Shown here piece after piece: positions 15,656-24,887 of a DNA stretch of 64,000 nt. Location: assembly GCF_034120055.1 (NCBI RefSeq), contig NZ_CP139368.1:992001-1056000 (forward strand). Reading direction: 5' to 3'. The notes under the pieces were generated by a model that was not told the DNA's origin, did not search any database, and was given only the letters and a program-made list of their open reading frames with translations. Made by a program: the position numbers and the translations under genes. Position 1 is the stretch's first letter. Each line of letters opens with the position of its first letter. Origin of the DNA: Microbacterium rhizosphaerae (GTDB lineage: Bacteria > Actinomycetota > Actinomycetes > Actinomycetales > Microbacteriaceae).

Positions 15656-17280
15656 ACGATTCCGCCTACACCGCGGCCATTGTCATCGATGTGCTCATCG
15701 CCGTCGCGGTATACGTCTGGATGGCGCTCGCCCTCTCGGCCCTGTTCCGCAAGGCCGGCGAGCGCGGATGGAAGGCGTGGGTGCCGTTCCTCAACATCTT
15801 CGTGCTGCTCGAACTCGGCGGGCTGTCCGGCTGGAACATCCTGCTGCTGCTCATCCCCGTGGTCGGCGAGATCGCCGTCTTCATCATCCTCATCGTCGCG
15901 TACTACCGGATCAGCCGTTCGTTCGGCTACGGCGGCGGGATGACGGTCCTCGCCGTGCTGCTCCCACCGATCTGGCTCAGCGTCCTCGGCTGGGGTTCTG
16001 CACGCTGGCTCGGCGGCCCGCACCGCGGCTCGCTGCGGACGGCGAACGCCGATCTCGACGCGCGTCTCGGCGGGGGCATGGATGCCGTGGCCCCCGCGCC
16101 CGTCCCCTCTTCCGGCTTCACGCCCGCCCCGGCTTCGGCATCGCCGCGCCTCGCACCGCCCGCGGGGACGCCCACCGAATCTGCTCCTGCGGCGGCGTCC
16201 CGGCCCGAGTTCACGCCGGCTCCCGCTCGGCCGTCATTCGATCCCCGTCCGGATGTCGCGCCCGCACCCGCGCGGGCGTCATTCGATCCCCGTCCGGATG
16301 TCGCGCCCGCACCCGCGCGGGCTGCCGATGGGCTCGGGACGCAGTTCGCACCCGCACCGGCCCGTCCTGCGCCGGCTCACGCCGTCCCCGCCGTCGAGGC
16401 GCCGCCGTCGAGCCCTGCGCCGTCGAGCCCTGCGCCGTCGAGCCCTGCGCCGTCGAGCCCTGCGCCGTCGAGCCCTGCGCCGGCTCCCTCCCCGGCGCGC
16501 TCTGCCGCCCCGGCCGACCCGAGCGCCCCGGTGTCGGCCTTCGCACCGCGGCCCCCGGCGCCCGCCGCACAGGCCGCGAGAAGGGGCTTCGACGACGAGT
16601 TCGACGACCTCGACGACGAGTACTACGGCGACTACTCAGGCGGGGACGACGCCCGCATCGTCGGCACGACCTCCGCGGGCGCTCCCGCCCCGGGTCCGCG
16701 TCGGGCGCCGATCAGCGCCGTTCCCGACTCCCCGGCATCCGCGGTCGCTCGCGACTCCTGGGCGCAGCCGGCCGATGGTTCCGGAGGTGCCGCCGAGGAC
16801 ACCTCGGGCGAGGTCTCCGCGGTCGTCGGCGCCCCGGCGCTGGGCGGACCGATGTCTGCTCGATCGTCGGTCTCGGCTCAGCGCAAGGCACCCGAGGTTC
16901 CCGACGACGGGCTGTCCGACGAGACGATCGTCGCCCCGCGGCGACGCCCGCGATGGATGCTGATCCCTCCGCTGGGCGCCGCCATCCCGCTCACGTCCGA
17001 CGTCGTGGTCGTCGGTCGTCGTCCCGTCGCCGATGCGCGGCATCCCGGTGCTCAGCTCGTTCCCATCGCGGACGAGACCCGCACGATGTCCAAGACGCAC
17101 GCCCGCCTCGAGCGCCGCGACGATCTGTGGACCGTCACCGACCTCGCCTCGACCAACGGCGTGGCGCTCGTCGCCGACGACGGCGCCGAGATCGAGATCG
17201 GCGAGAGCGGCACGGCCACGATCGGCGAGCGGTTCCTCCTCGGAGACGCCGAGCTCCGCCTGACCCGCACCGAGCCGTGA
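15652..17280 (+). CDS. Membrane FHA-domain protein (DUF5684-like N-terminus)
   Basis: 542 residues from ATG 15652 (ATGA overlap). The N-terminal 125 residues have about four membrane segments and resemble the DUF5684 type (WKAWVPFLNIFVLLEL). A roughly 300-residue Ala/Pro-rich linker contains two in-frame tandem repeats (45 bp and 15 bp units) and an acidic patch (DDEFDDLDDEYYGDYS). A Thr motif SDETIVAPRRRPR lies at about 422-434 (Thr425). The C-terminal 95 residues are an FHA domain with the expected GRR, MSKTHARL and STNG residues that bind phosphothreonine. It is the likely reader for the kinase at 3622. Confidence 0.9.
   Translation: MNDSAYTAAIVIDVLIAVAVYVWMALALSALFRKAGERGWKAWVPFLNIFVLLELGGLSGWNILLLLIPVVGEIAVFIILIVAYYRISRSFGYGGGMTVLAVLLPPIWLSVLGWGSARWLGGPHRGSLRTANADLDARLGGGMDAVAPAPVPSSGFTPAPASASPRLAPPAGTPTESAPAAASRPEFTPAPARPSFDPRPDVAPAPARASFDPRPDVAPAPARAADGLGTQFAPAPARPAPAHAVPAVEAPPSSPAPSSPAPSSPAPSSPAPSSPAPAPSPARSAAPADPSAPVSAFAPRPPAPAAQAARRGFDDEFDDLDDEYYGDYSGGDDARIVGTTSAGAPAPGPRRAPISAVPDSPASAVARDSWAQPADGSGGAAEDTSGEVSAVVGAPALGGPMSARSSVSAQRKAPEVPDDGLSDETIVAPRRRPRWMLIPPLGAAIPLTSDVVVVGRRPVADARHPGAQLVPIADETRTMSKTHARLERRDDLWTVTDLASTNGVALVADDGAEIEIGESGTATIGERFLLGDAELRLTRTEP
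16233..16322 (+). repeat. Two direct copies of a 45-bp unit inside the FHA gene
   Basis: A 45-base unit beginning GTCATTCGATCCCCGTCC occurs at 16233-16277 and again at 16278-16322. It is in frame and encodes SFDPRPDVAPAPARA twice in the Pro-rich linker. The copies look identical at DNA level, which suggests a recent duplication. Confidence 0.9.
16405..16479 (+). repeat. Five tandem copies of a 15-bp unit inside the FHA gene
   Basis: The unit CCGTCGAGCCCTGCG is repeated five times without change from 16405 to 16479 and encodes (PSSPA)n. It is in frame, so changes in copy number would alter linker length without a frameshift. Confidence 0.92.
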
Positions 17281-17573
17281 GCGACACCGACGACGACACC
17301 CTCGCGCGCCGTCGCGGCGAGGAGGCGACGGTCGTGAGTCACCGGCCACGGCCCGGAGCGGCTGAGCCGCCCGCGAGCGAAGGCACGGAGGCATCCGTGA
17401 CCGAGGACGAGACGGTCGTCCGTCCGCGCCCGAGCCCACGCGCGTCGGTCGCCGAGAGGCCCGCCGTCCCTCCCTCAACGCCCCGCCGCAGGGCCTCGAG
17501 CGGTCAGCCGGAGAACACCGTGTACCGCCCGCGTCCGCCCGATCCTGCGATCGTCCCGCGCCCCGGGAGCTGA
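17277..17573 (+). CDS. 98-residue Pro/Arg-rich protein with three TV[VY]xxRP motifs
   Basis: Starts at GTG 17277, overlapping the FHA gene stop by GTGA, and is the last gene of the operon. It has no signal peptide, membrane segment or known domain and is probably disordered. Three related motifs are visible: EATVVSHRPRP (16-26), DETVVRPRPSP (44-54) and ENTVYRPRPPD (79-89). The same pattern occurs once in the FHA protein linker (DETIVAPRRRPR). I infer that the central Thr may be phosphorylated by the operon kinase and bound by the FHA domain, as GarA/FhaA-type systems do. The coding call rests on overlap and motif repetition. Confidence 0.72.
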   Translation: MSDTDDDTLARRRGEEATVVSHRPRPGAAEPPASEGTEASVTEDETVVRPRPSPRASVAERPAVPPSTPRRRASSGQPENTVYRPRPPDPAIVPRPGS

Positions 17574-17584
17574 GCTCGCCTCGT

Positions 17585-17613
17585 TTGCCGACACGCCCGG
17601 CCGCGGGTATGAT
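17585..17613 (+). promoter_or_regulatory. Promoter of the str operon (rpsL-rpsG-fusA-tuf)
   Basis: TTGCCG (17585-17590), 17-base spacer, TATGAT (17608-17613): close to sigma-A consensus. A leader of about 190 bases separates it from rpsL. The leader contains an inverted pair TGTGCGCA/TGTGCGCA-type GC-rich arms but no clear ORF. Confidence 0.8.
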
Positions 17614-17811
17614 GGAGTCAGTGTGCGCATTGCGCGCCGTCCGCTGCGCCTCGGCGCGGTCTCGGCTGCTGTGCGCAGCATCTCCGGGACCGACCTGCGA
17701 ACAGGTCACCCCCACGGCATATCCACCCCCTGACGAGCGCTGCGAAGCGCTGGGCGGATCTGTGGTGAAACCCACGACGCTGTCACCGTGCAGCACTACA
17801 TAGGAGAGAAC

Positions 17812-18180
17812 GTGCCAACCATTCAGCAGTTGGTTCGCAAGGGTCGCGCGCCCAAGGTCTCGAAGACCAAGGCGCCCGCCCTGAAGTCGAACCCGCAGCA
17901 GGCAGGCGTGTGCACCCGCGTGTACACCACCACCCCGAAGAAGCCGAACTCGGCGATGCGCAAGGTCGCCCGTGTCAAGCTCCGCAACGGCACCGAGGTC
18001 ACGGCCTACATCCCCGGTGAGGGCCACAACCTGCAGGAGCACTCGCTGGTGCTCGTCCGCGGCGGTCGCGTGAAGGACCTCCCGGGCGTCCGTTACAAGA
18101 TCATCCGCGGCGCGCTCGACACGCAGGCCGTCAAGAACCGTAAGCAGGCTCGCAGCCGCTACGGCGCGAAGAAGGGTTGA
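17812..18180 (+). CDS. rpsL: 30S ribosomal protein S12
   Basis: 122 residues from GTG 17812, preceded by TAGGAGAG. S12 sits at the decoding centre of the 30S subunit. The conserved loops [17 protein letters not shown] and [13 protein letters not shown] are intact, with the Lys residues at which streptomycin resistance mutations arise unchanged. The first gene of the str operon; rpsG follows 5 bases later. Length and sequence are normal for the family. Confidence 0.99.
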   Translation: MPTIQQLVRKGRAPKVSKTKAPALKSNPQQAGVCTRVYTTTPKKPNSAMRKVARVKLRNGTEVTAYIPGEGHNLQEHSLVLVRGGRVKDLPGVRYKIIRGALDTQAVKNRKQARSRYGAKKG

Positions 18181-18185
18181 GTTAG

Positions 18186-18656
18186 ATGCCTCGCAAGGGA
18201 CCCGCCCCGAAGCGTCCGGTCGTCAACGACCCGGTCTACGGTGCTCCGATCGTCACGCAGCTGGTGAACAAGATCCTCGTCGACGGCAAGAAGTCCATCG
18301 CCGAGTCGATCGTCTACACCGCCCTGCGCGGTGTCGAGGCCAAGAACGGCCAGGACGCCGTCGCCACGCTGAAGAAGGCGCTCGACAACGTGCGCCCGAC
18401 CCTCGAGGTCAAGAGCCGCCGCGTCGGCGGTTCGACCTACCAGGTGCCGGTCGAGGTCAAGCCTCACCGCGCCAACACGCTCGCGCTGCGCTGGCTCGTC
18501 AGCTACGCCAAGGGCCGTCGTGAGAAGACGATGACCGAGCGCCTCCAGAACGAGATCCTGGATGCCTCGAACGGCCTGGGTGCCGCGGTCAAGCGCCGCG
18601 AGGACACCCACAAGATGGCCGAGTCGAACCGCGCCTTCGCCCACTACCGCTGGTAA
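18186..18656 (+). CDS. rpsG: 30S ribosomal protein S7
   Basis: 156 residues from ATG 18186 ([19 protein letters not shown]). S7 binds the 3' major domain of 16S rRNA and nucleates assembly of the 30S head. The family-typical FMKDG-like region ([15 protein letters not shown]) and C-terminal RAFAHYRW are present. It lies between rpsL and fusA. A strong hairpin in the following 79-base gap may reduce read-through or protect the upstream mRNA. Confidence 0.99.
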   Translation: MPRKGPAPKRPVVNDPVYGAPIVTQLVNKILVDGKKSIAESIVYTALRGVEAKNGQDAVATLKKALDNVRPTLEVKSRRVGGSTYQVPVEVKPHRANTLALRWLVSYAKGRREKTMTERLQNEILDASNGLGAAVKRREDTHKMAESNRAFAHYRW

Positions 18657-18665
18657 TCGCCACGT

Positions 18666-18700
18666 CGGGTTCGGGAACCGGATGACGGTTCCCGAACCCG
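18666..18700 (+). terminator. Strong intercistronic hairpin between rpsG and fusA
   Basis: Perfect 14-bp inverted repeat (CGGGTTCGGGAACC at 18666-18679; its complement at 18687-18700) around a 7-base loop. No T-run follows, so it is either a weak terminator/attenuator or an mRNA-processing or stability element. Confidence 0.65.
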
Positions 18701-18735
18701 GCGAGTGCACCCGACACCACAAGTAAGGACACCCC

Positions 18736-20850
18736 GTGGCACAAGAAGTGCTCACCGACCTCAACAAGGTCCGCAACATCGGCATCATGGCGCACATCGA
18801 TGCCGGCAAGACGACGACGACCGAGCGCATCCTGTTCTACACGGGCGTCAACCACAAGATCGGCGAGACGCACGACGGCGCTGCCACCACCGACTGGATG
18901 GAGCAGGAGCAGGAGCGCGGCATCACGATCACGTCCGCCGCCGTGACCTGCTTCTGGGACAAGCACCAGATCAACATCATCGACACCCCCGGCCACGTGG
19001 ACTTCACGGTCGAGGTCGAGCGCTCGCTGCGCGTCCTCGACGGCGCGGTCGCCGTGTTCGACGGCAAGGAGGGCGTCGAGCCCCAGTCCGAGACCGTGTG
19101 GCGTCAGGCCGACAAGTACGACGTCCCGCGCATCTGCTTCGTCAACAAGATGGACAAGCTGGGCGCCGACTTCTACTTCACGGTCGACACCATCGTCAAC
19201 CGCCTGAAGGCCAAGCCGCTCGTTCTGCAGCTGCCGATCGGCGTCGAGAACGACTTCGTCGGCGTCGTCGACCTGGTCGAGATGCGCGCGCTGGTGTGGC
19301 CGGGCGACGCCAAGGGCGACGTGACGATGGGTGCCAAGTACGAGATCCAGGAGATCCCGGCCGACCTCGCCGACAAGGCCGCCGAGTACCGCGAGAAGCT
19401 GCTCGAGACCGTCGCCGAGTCGGATGAGCACCTGCTCGAGAAGTACTTCGGCGGTGAGGGCCTCACGGTCGCCGAGGTCAAGGGCGCCATCCGCAAGCTC
19501 ACCGTCTCGGGCGAGCTCTACCCGGTCCTGTGCGGCTCGGCGTTCAAGAACCGCGGTGTGCAGCCGATGCTCGACGCGGTCGTGGACTACCTGCCGTCGC
19601 CGCTCGACGTCCCCTCGATCGAGGCGCACGACCCGAAGAACGAAGAGATCGTCATCGAGCGTCACGCCGACCGCGAGGAGCCGTTCGCGGCGCTCGCGTT
19701 CAAGATCGTGTCGCACCCGTTCTTCGGCCGTCTCACCTACATCCGCGTGTATTCGGGTCACCTCGACTCCGGCTCGCAGGTCGTCAACGCGACCAAGGGC
19801 AAGAAGGAGCGCATCGGGAAGATCTTCCAGATGCACGCCAACAAGGAGAACCCGGTCGACTCGGTCACCGCGGGCCACATCTACGCCGTGATCGGTCTGA
19901 AGGACACCACGACGGGCGACACGCTATCGGACTCCGACAACCAGGTCGTCCTCGAGTCGATGACGTTCCCGGAGCCGGTCATCGAGGTCGCGATCGAGCC
20001 CAAGACCAAGGCCGATCAGGAGAAGCTGGGTGTCGCCATCCAGAAGCTCGCCGAGGAGGACCCGACGTTCCGCGTCGAGCAGAACTCCGAGACGGGCCAG
20101 ACGGTCATCAAGGGCATGGGCGAGCTGCACCTCGACATCCTCGTGGACCGCATGAAGCGCGAGTTCAAGGTCGAGGCCAACGTCGGCAAGCCGCAGGTCG
20201 CGTACCGCGAGACGATCCGCAAGACCGTCGATCGTCACGACTACACGCACAAGAAGCAGACCGGTGGCTCGGGCCAGTTCGCGAAGATCCAGTTCGCGCT
20301 GGAGCCGCTCGAGGTCACGGCCGACAAGACGTACGAGTTCGAGAACAAGGTCACGGGTGGCCGCATCCCGCGCGAGTACATCGAGCCGACCAACCAGGGC
20401 TTCCAGGATGCGATGAACGTCGGCGTCCTCGCGGGCTACCCGATGGTCGGTGTGAAGGCGATCCTCATGGATGGCGCGTCGCACGACGTCGACTCCTCGG
20501 AGATGGCGTTCAAGATCGCCGGTTCGATGGGCTTCAAGGAGGCCGTCCGCAAGGCGAACCCGGTCATCCTCGAGCCGCTCATGGCCGTCGAGGTGCGTAC
20601 GCCCGAGGAGTACATGGGTGACGTCATCGGCGACCTGAACAGCCGCCGCGGTCAGATCCAGTCGATGGAGGACGCTGCCGGCGTCAAGGTCGTGCGCGCC
20701 CTCGTGCCGCTGTCCGAGATGTTCGGCTACATCGGCGATCTGCGTTCGAAGACCTCCGGCCGGGCCGTCTACTCCATGGAGTTCGACAGCTACGCCGAGG
20801 TCCCGAGGAACGTCGCCGACGAGATCATCCAGAAGACCAAGGGCGAGTGA
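18736..20850 (+). CDS. fusA: Elongation factor G
   Basis: 704 residues from GTG 18736 (GTAAGGACACCCC upstream). Translocase GTPase that moves tRNA and mRNA through the ribosome. G1 motif [20 protein letters not shown]3 DTPGHVDF and G4 NKMDKLGAD are visible, followed by the EF-G-specific domains III-V. Length is normal. It is the third gene of the str operon; the 153-base gap to tuf contains a hairpin and an A/T-richer stretch that could carry an extra tuf promoter. Confidence 0.99.
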   Translation: MAQEVLTDLNKVRNIGIMAHIDAGKTTTTERILFYTGVNHKIGETHDGAATTDWMEQEQERGITITSAAVTCFWDKHQINIIDTPGHVDFTVEVERSLRVLDGAVAVFDGKEGVEPQSETVWRQADKYDVPRICFVNKMDKLGADFYFTVDTIVNRLKAKPLVLQLPIGVENDFVGVVDLVEMRALVWPGDAKGDVTMGAKYEIQEIPADLADKAAEYREKLLETVAESDEHLLEKYFGGEGLTVAEVKGAIRKLTVSGELYPVLCGSAFKNRGVQPMLDAVVDYLPSPLDVPSIEAHDPKNEEIVIERHADREEPFAALAFKIVSHPFFGRLTYIRVYSGHLDSGSQVVNATKGKKERIGKIFQMHANKENPVDSVTAGHIYAVIGLKDTTTGDTLSDSDNQVVLESMTFPEPVIEVAIEPKTKADQEKLGVAIQKLAEEDPTFRVEQNSETGQTVIKGMGELHLDILVDRMKREFKVEANVGKPQVAYRETIRKTVDRHDYTHKKQTGGSGQFAKIQFALEPLEVTADKTYEFENKVTGGRIPREYIEPTNQGFQDAMNVGVLAGYPMVGVKAILMDGASHDVDSSEMAFKIAGSMGFKEAVRKANPVILEPLMAVEVRTPEEYMGDVIGDLNSRRGQIQSMEDAAGVKVVRALVPLSEMFGYIGDLRSKTSGRAVYSMEFDSYAEVPRNVADEIIQKTKGE

Positions 20851-20856
20851 GTCCTT

Positions 20857-20885
20857 CCGGGATGCCGCTGCCCGCGGTATCCCGG
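20857..20885 (+). terminator. Hairpin between fusA and tuf
   Basis: CCGGGATGCCGC (20857-20868) pairs with GCGGTATCCCGG (20874-20885), one G-U pair, 5-base loop. No T-run follows. Possible attenuator between fusA and tuf, which would go with separate expression of tuf from the less GC-rich region at 20889-20940. Confidence 0.5.
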
Positions 20886-21003
20886 GTCCACAACTTCACA
20901 CTGCTTCAACAGAACCCCTCTACTAAGCTAGAGAAATCCCCGTAGCGAACCGGTCGCAAACCAGTGCCCGGCTCGTCTACACGACCGTCCTGAGGAGGAC
21001 CCA

Positions 21004-22197
21004 GTGGCTAAGGCCAAGTTCGAGCGGACCAAGCCGCACGTGAACATCGGAACGATCGGTCACGTCGACCACGGCAAGACGACGCTCACCGCCGCCATCT
21101 CGAAGGTGCTCGCCGACAAGTACCCGTCGGCCACCAACGTCCAGCGTGACTTCGCATCGATCGACTCGGCTCCCGAGGAGCGCCAGCGCGGCATCACGAT
21201 CAACATCTCGCACGTCGAGTACGAGACCCCGAAGCGTCACTACGCTCACGTCGACGCCCCGGGTCACGCCGACTACATCAAGAACATGATCACCGGTGCC
21301 GCTCAGATGGACGGCGCGATCCTCGTGGTCGCCGCCACCGACGGCCCGATGGCGCAGACGCGCGAGCACGTGCTGCTCGCCAAGCAGGTCGGCGTGCCCT
21401 ACCTGCTCGTCGCGCTGAACAAGGCGGACATGGTCGACGATGAGGAGATCCTGGAGCTCGTCGAGCTCGAGGTCCGCGAGCTGCTGTCGTCCCAGGACTT
21501 CGACGGCGACAACGCCCCCGTCGTGCGCGTCTCGGGCCTGAAGGCTCTCGAGGGCGACGAGGCGTGGACGCAGTCGATCCTCGACCTCATGGAGGCCGTC
21601 GACGAGTCCATCCCGGACCCGGTGCGCGACAAGGACAAGCCGTTCCTCATGCCGATCGAGGACGTCTTCACCATCACCGGCCGTGGCACGGTCGTGACGG
21701 GTCGCGCCGAGCGCGGCACGCTCGCGATCAACTCCGAGGTCGAGATCGTGGGTCTGCGCCCGACGCAGAAGACGATCGTCACCGGTATCGAGATGTTCCA
21801 CAAGCAGCTCGACGAGGCGTGGGCCGGCGAGAACTGTGGTCTGCTCCTGCGCGGCACCAAGCGTGACGACGTCGAGCGCGGCCAGGTCGTCGTGAAGCCG
21901 GGTTCGGTCACGCCGCACACCAACTTCGAGGGCACGGCGTACATCCTGTCCAAGGAGGAGGGTGGCCGTCACAACCCCTTCTACACGAACTACCGCCCGC
22001 AGTTCTACTTCCGCACCACGGACGTCACCGGCGTCATCTCGCTGCCCGAGGGCACCGAGATGGTCATGCCGGGCGACACCACGGACATGACGGTCGAGCT
22101 CATCCAGCCGATCGCCATGGAAGAGGGCCTCGGCTTCGCGATCCGTGAGGGTGGCCGCACCGTCGGCGCCGGCACGGTGACCAAGATCATCAAGTAA
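21004..22197 (+). CDS. tuf: Elongation factor Tu
   Basis: 397 residues from GTG 21004, with GAGGAG just upstream. GTPase that delivers aminoacyl-tRNA to the ribosome. GHVDHGKTT (G1), DAPGHADY (G3) and NKADMVDD (G4) are present, as are the domain II and III sequences through the C-terminal [12 protein letters not shown]. It ends the str operon: a textbook terminator lies 15 bases after the stop. Only this one tuf copy is in the window. Confidence 0.99.
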   Translation: MAKAKFERTKPHVNIGTIGHVDHGKTTLTAAISKVLADKYPSATNVQRDFASIDSAPEERQRGITINISHVEYETPKRHYAHVDAPGHADYIKNMITGAAQMDGAILVVAATDGPMAQTREHVLLAKQVGVPYLLVALNKADMVDDEEILELVELEVRELLSSQDFDGDNAPVVRVSGLKALEGDEAWTQSILDLMEAVDESIPDPVRDKDKPFLMPIEDVFTITGRGTVVTGRAERGTLAINSEVEIVGLRPTQKTIVTGIEMFHKQLDEAWAGENCGLLLRGTKRDDVERGQVVVKPGSVTPHTNFEGTAYILSKEEGGRHNPFYTNYRPQFYFRTTDVTGVISLPEGTEMVMPGDTTDMTVELIQPIAMEEGLGFAIREGGRTVGAGTVTKIIK

Positions 22198-22211
22198 GTC
22201 CTTCGACTTAC

Positions 22212-22247
22212 CGGAAGGGCCGCATCCGAGAGGATGCGGCCCTTCCG
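22212..22247 (+). terminator. Rho-independent-type terminator after tuf
   Basis: Perfect inverted repeat CGGAAGGGCCGCATCC / GGATGCGGCCCTTCCG (16 bp) with a GAGA tetraloop, placed 14 bases after the tuf stop. Confidence 0.85.
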
Positions 22248-22299
22248 CATGTCATGGTCTCTCGGTGAGATATCAGGGCGCGCACCGTACGATCGAGGA

Positions 22300-24138
22300 G
22301 TGTCCTCTGAGAACGGGCGCGCTGCGACTGGGGATTCGCCGCGCCGACACCGCCGACGCTGGCCTTGGATCCTCCTGGGCTGCTTCGTCCTCCTCCTCGG
22401 CATCGCGGCCGCCTCCGGCTTCGCGACCTACCAGTTGTACAAGCAGGCCAAGACGGTGGAAGCGGATCTGAGCACCGCGAAGCACGAACTCGGCCTGCTG
22501 TCGGTCCAGGTGTCCACGGGAGACCAAGCCGGCATCCAGGCCTCCTCGGAACGCGCGCTCGCCGCGACGACCCACGCCAATCAGACGGTGCAGGGCAGGC
22601 TGTGGGCCATCGGGGCCTACGTCCCCTTCATCGGTCAGAATGTCGCGGCGGTGCGGGACGCCACGGAGGCCACCGACATCCTGGTCCGCGATGCCGTTCC
22701 CGTCGGCGTGCGGCTGCTGACGAACCTGCGTCCCGAGAAGATCAAGCTCGCCGGCGGAGGGATCGACCTCGCCCCGTTCCAGGCGGCGATGAAGGACCTG
22801 CCGAGTCTCAATGCCGCGTTCGCCGAGGCCCAGCAGAAGGTCGCGGGGATCGACCGGAAGGCGCTGCTGCCGATCGTCGATCAGGCGATCGGACAGCTGC
22901 TGACGGTGATCGACCAGACGGCGCCGACCTTGCAGCGCGTCCAGTCGGTGATGCCGACGCTGTTGAAGATCGCGGGTGGAGACGGACCCCGCCACTACCT
23001 CCTGATCTTCCAGAACAACGCGGAGATCCGGGCGACAGGGGGCAACCCGGCGGTCAGCATGGTCGTCACGGTCGACAACGGCAGGGTGACGTTCGACAGC
23101 CAGGCCAACTCGACGACATTCGCGAGCGCGGGCCGGAACGCGCAGTTCGCTTCACTGCCTGCCGAGACGCTTGCGCTCTACCTCAAGACGGTGAACCGGA
23201 ACAGCCAGGACTTCACGATGACGCCGGACTTCCCCACGACCGCGCAGCTCTTCGAGAACCTCTGGCAGCAGACGAGCGGCACGAGGCCCGACGGTGTCGT
23301 ATCGGTCGATCCGGTGGTGTTCGCCGAGATGCTGTCGGTGGCGGGGCCGTTCCGGGCGGGAGACGGCACCGAGATCGGGGCGGACAACGCGGTCAAGGCG
23401 CTGCTGAGCGACGCATACGCGCGCTATCCGACCGGGCCGGAGTCGAATGCATTCTTCGCGGATGTCGCCTCCCGCGGCTTCCTTCACCTCACGACGCCGA
23501 CGTGGGACCCGATGAAGATGCTCGCCGTGCTGCAGAAGGCGGCCGGCGAACAGCGCGTGTACCTCGCGTTCTCGCGAGCGGACGAGCAGGCTATGGCTGT
23601 CGAGTATGGACTGGACGGCGCACTGCGCGCGGACAACAAGACCAAGACGCAGCTCGGGATCTACCTCAACGACTACTCCGTCGGCAAGCTGGAGTATTAC
23701 CTCAAGACCTCCGTCTCCGCGGCGTGCGACGTGGGCAAGCGGACGGCGACGGTGACCATGACCCTGGCCAGTTCCGTCCCCAGCAGCCCGCTCGACTACT
23801 ACGTCCTCGGTCTGCGCAACGGTAGCTATGGCTTGTCCGGGCGCGACATGATGATCGACGTGCTGTTCTTCGCGCCGCCGGGTGCGAAGATCGTCGCCAC
23901 GACGCCCAGTACGGGGGATGTCAAGTCCCTCAATCGCGCGGGGGTCGAGAAGGGCAACACGGCGATCAGCAGGACGATCGCGCTCCGGCAGGGGCACACG
24001 CGCACCGTGGCCTACACCGTGCAGCTGCCCGAGGGCCCGCTGGGCGCGCTCGAGCTGCGTCACACCCCGACGGTCACGGACACCCCGGTCACCATCGACG
24101 CGAACTGCGGCGCTCTGATGGGATCCGCGTCGAAATGA
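22300..24138 (+). CDS. DUF4012 domain-containing membrane protein
   Basis: 612 residues if it starts at GTG 22300 (VSSENGRAATG); the frame is open upstream to 22234 within the tuf 3' region. A basic stretch (RRHRRRWPW) precedes one membrane helix (about 24-44), and the remainder lies outside the membrane. Features of the DUF4012 family are visible: GPRHYLLIFQNNAEIRATGG and the following beta-rich core. DUF4012 genes are often near polysaccharide genes; here glycosyltransferase genes lie 17-20 kb away rather than adjacent. Its biochemical role is unknown. It has its own region between the tuf terminator and the S10 promoter. Confidence 0.85.
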   Translation: MSSENGRAATGDSPRRHRRRWPWILLGCFVLLLGIAAASGFATYQLYKQAKTVEADLSTAKHELGLLSVQVSTGDQAGIQASSERALAATTHANQTVQGRLWAIGAYVPFIGQNVAAVRDATEATDILVRDAVPVGVRLLTNLRPEKIKLAGGGIDLAPFQAAMKDLPSLNAAFAEAQQKVAGIDRKALLPIVDQAIGQLLTVIDQTAPTLQRVQSVMPTLLKIAGGDGPRHYLLIFQNNAEIRATGGNPAVSMVVTVDNGRVTFDSQANSTTFASAGRNAQFASLPAETLALYLKTVNRNSQDFTMTPDFPTTAQLFENLWQQTSGTRPDGVVSVDPVVFAEMLSVAGPFRAGDGTEIGADNAVKALLSDAYARYPTGPESNAFFADVASRGFLHLTTPTWDPMKMLAVLQKAAGEQRVYLAFSRADEQAMAVEYGLDGALRADNKTKTQLGIYLNDYSVGKLEYYLKTSVSAACDVGKRTATVTMTLASSVPSSPLDYYVLGLRNGSYGLSGRDMMIDVLFFAPPGAKIVATTPSTGDVKSLNRAGVEKGNTAISRTIALRQGHTRTVAYTVQLPEGPLGALELRHTPTVTDTPVTIDANCGALMGSASK

Positions 24139-24189
24139 TCCGTGCTGCCGGCCGAGCCTGAGGATGCGCCGAGCGCGACACGCCCGAGT

Positions 24190-24218
24190 TTGCGACACGC
24201 CCGGGCGACACGTACACT
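24190..24218 (+). promoter_or_regulatory. Promoter of the S10 ribosomal operon
   Basis: TTGCGA (24190-24195), 17-base spacer, TACACT (24213-24218). It lies about 350 bases before rpsJ and directly after the DUF4012 gene. Confidence 0.8.
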
Positions 24219-24570
24219 AGTGAGGTTCCACATTCCGGGGTGCGCTCAGCGCGCGCCGGATCACTGCCAGGGCAGTGCATAGGCGGCGCAGCATCCCTTC
24301 ACCGGGATGGATGCGCGAGGACCTAGGCCGCGGGCAGTAGAACAGCGACATCCCCCTTCTTCAGCCGGGCGACCGGCACCGTGCGCATGCGTGCGGGCGA
24401 AAGGGGAGCCGGATGCCTCGGCAGCCGGTTTGACAGCAGAACAGCGGTGCAGCATCCCCGCAACCGCGGGAGAAGTGCCCCGGTGCGACAGCACTGTGAA
24501 AAGTGCGCAAGCACCGACGTGCGTCCGATGCGTCAGCAGACGTATGACGCGAGAAGAGAGAGAGCAGACA
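24219..24570 (+). promoter_or_regulatory. Long untranslated leader of the S10 operon
   Basis: About 350 bases lie between the promoter and rpsJ with no convincing ORF. They contain several small inverted repeats (for example CTGCC/GGCAG near 24263 and CATCCC/GGGATG near 24292-24308). A 13-base direct repeat, CAG[TC]AGAACAGCG, occurs at 24335-24347 and 24434-24446. A purine-rich GAGAAGAGAGAGAG is the rpsJ ribosome-binding site. Leaders of this length before S10 operons often carry a ribosomal-protein autoregulatory site; I cannot identify a known family here. Confidence 0.6.
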
Positions 24571-24879
24571 ATGGCGGGACAGAAGATCCGCATTCGCCTG
24601 AAGTCGTACGATCACGCCGGACTGGACTCGTCCGCGCGCAAGATCGTCGACACCGTGACCCGTGCAGGCGCGACCGTCGTGGGCCCCGTGCCCCTTCCGA
24701 CCGAGAAGAACGTCGTGGTCGTCATCCGGTCGCCGCACAAGTACAAGGACAGCCGCGAGCACTTCGAGATGCGCACCCACAAGCGTCTGATCGACATCAT
24801 CGACCCGACGCCCAAGGCTGTCGACTCGCTGATGCGTCTCGACCTCCCGGCCGATGTCAACATCGAGATCAAGCTCTGA
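24571..24879 (+). CDS. rpsJ: 30S ribosomal protein S10
   Basis: 102 residues from ATG 24571 ([15 protein letters not shown]), after a GAGAGAGAG purine tract. S10 is part of the 30S head and also the NusE subunit of antitermination complexes. Sequence is standard to the C-terminal VNIEIKL. The frame is open upstream, but that part is leader. First gene of the S10 operon; rplC follows 8 bases after the stop. Confidence 0.99.
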   Translation: MAGQKIRIRLKSYDHAGLDSSARKIVDTVTRAGATVVGPVPLPTEKNVVVVIRSPHKYKDSREHFEMRTHKRLIDIIDPTPKAVDSLMRLDLPADVNIEIKL

Positions 24880-24887
24880 GGTTCGAC

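Noticed and set aside
17812..18180. Streptomycin-resistance change in S12
   Set aside because: The loops TPKKPNS and KDLPGVRY carry the usual Lys residues; no resistance-type substitution is seen.
20889..20940. tuf promoter
   Set aside because: The region is less GC-rich and has TACTAAGCT, but no -35 at correct spacing could be assigned, so it is mentioned only in the fusA and hairpin entries.
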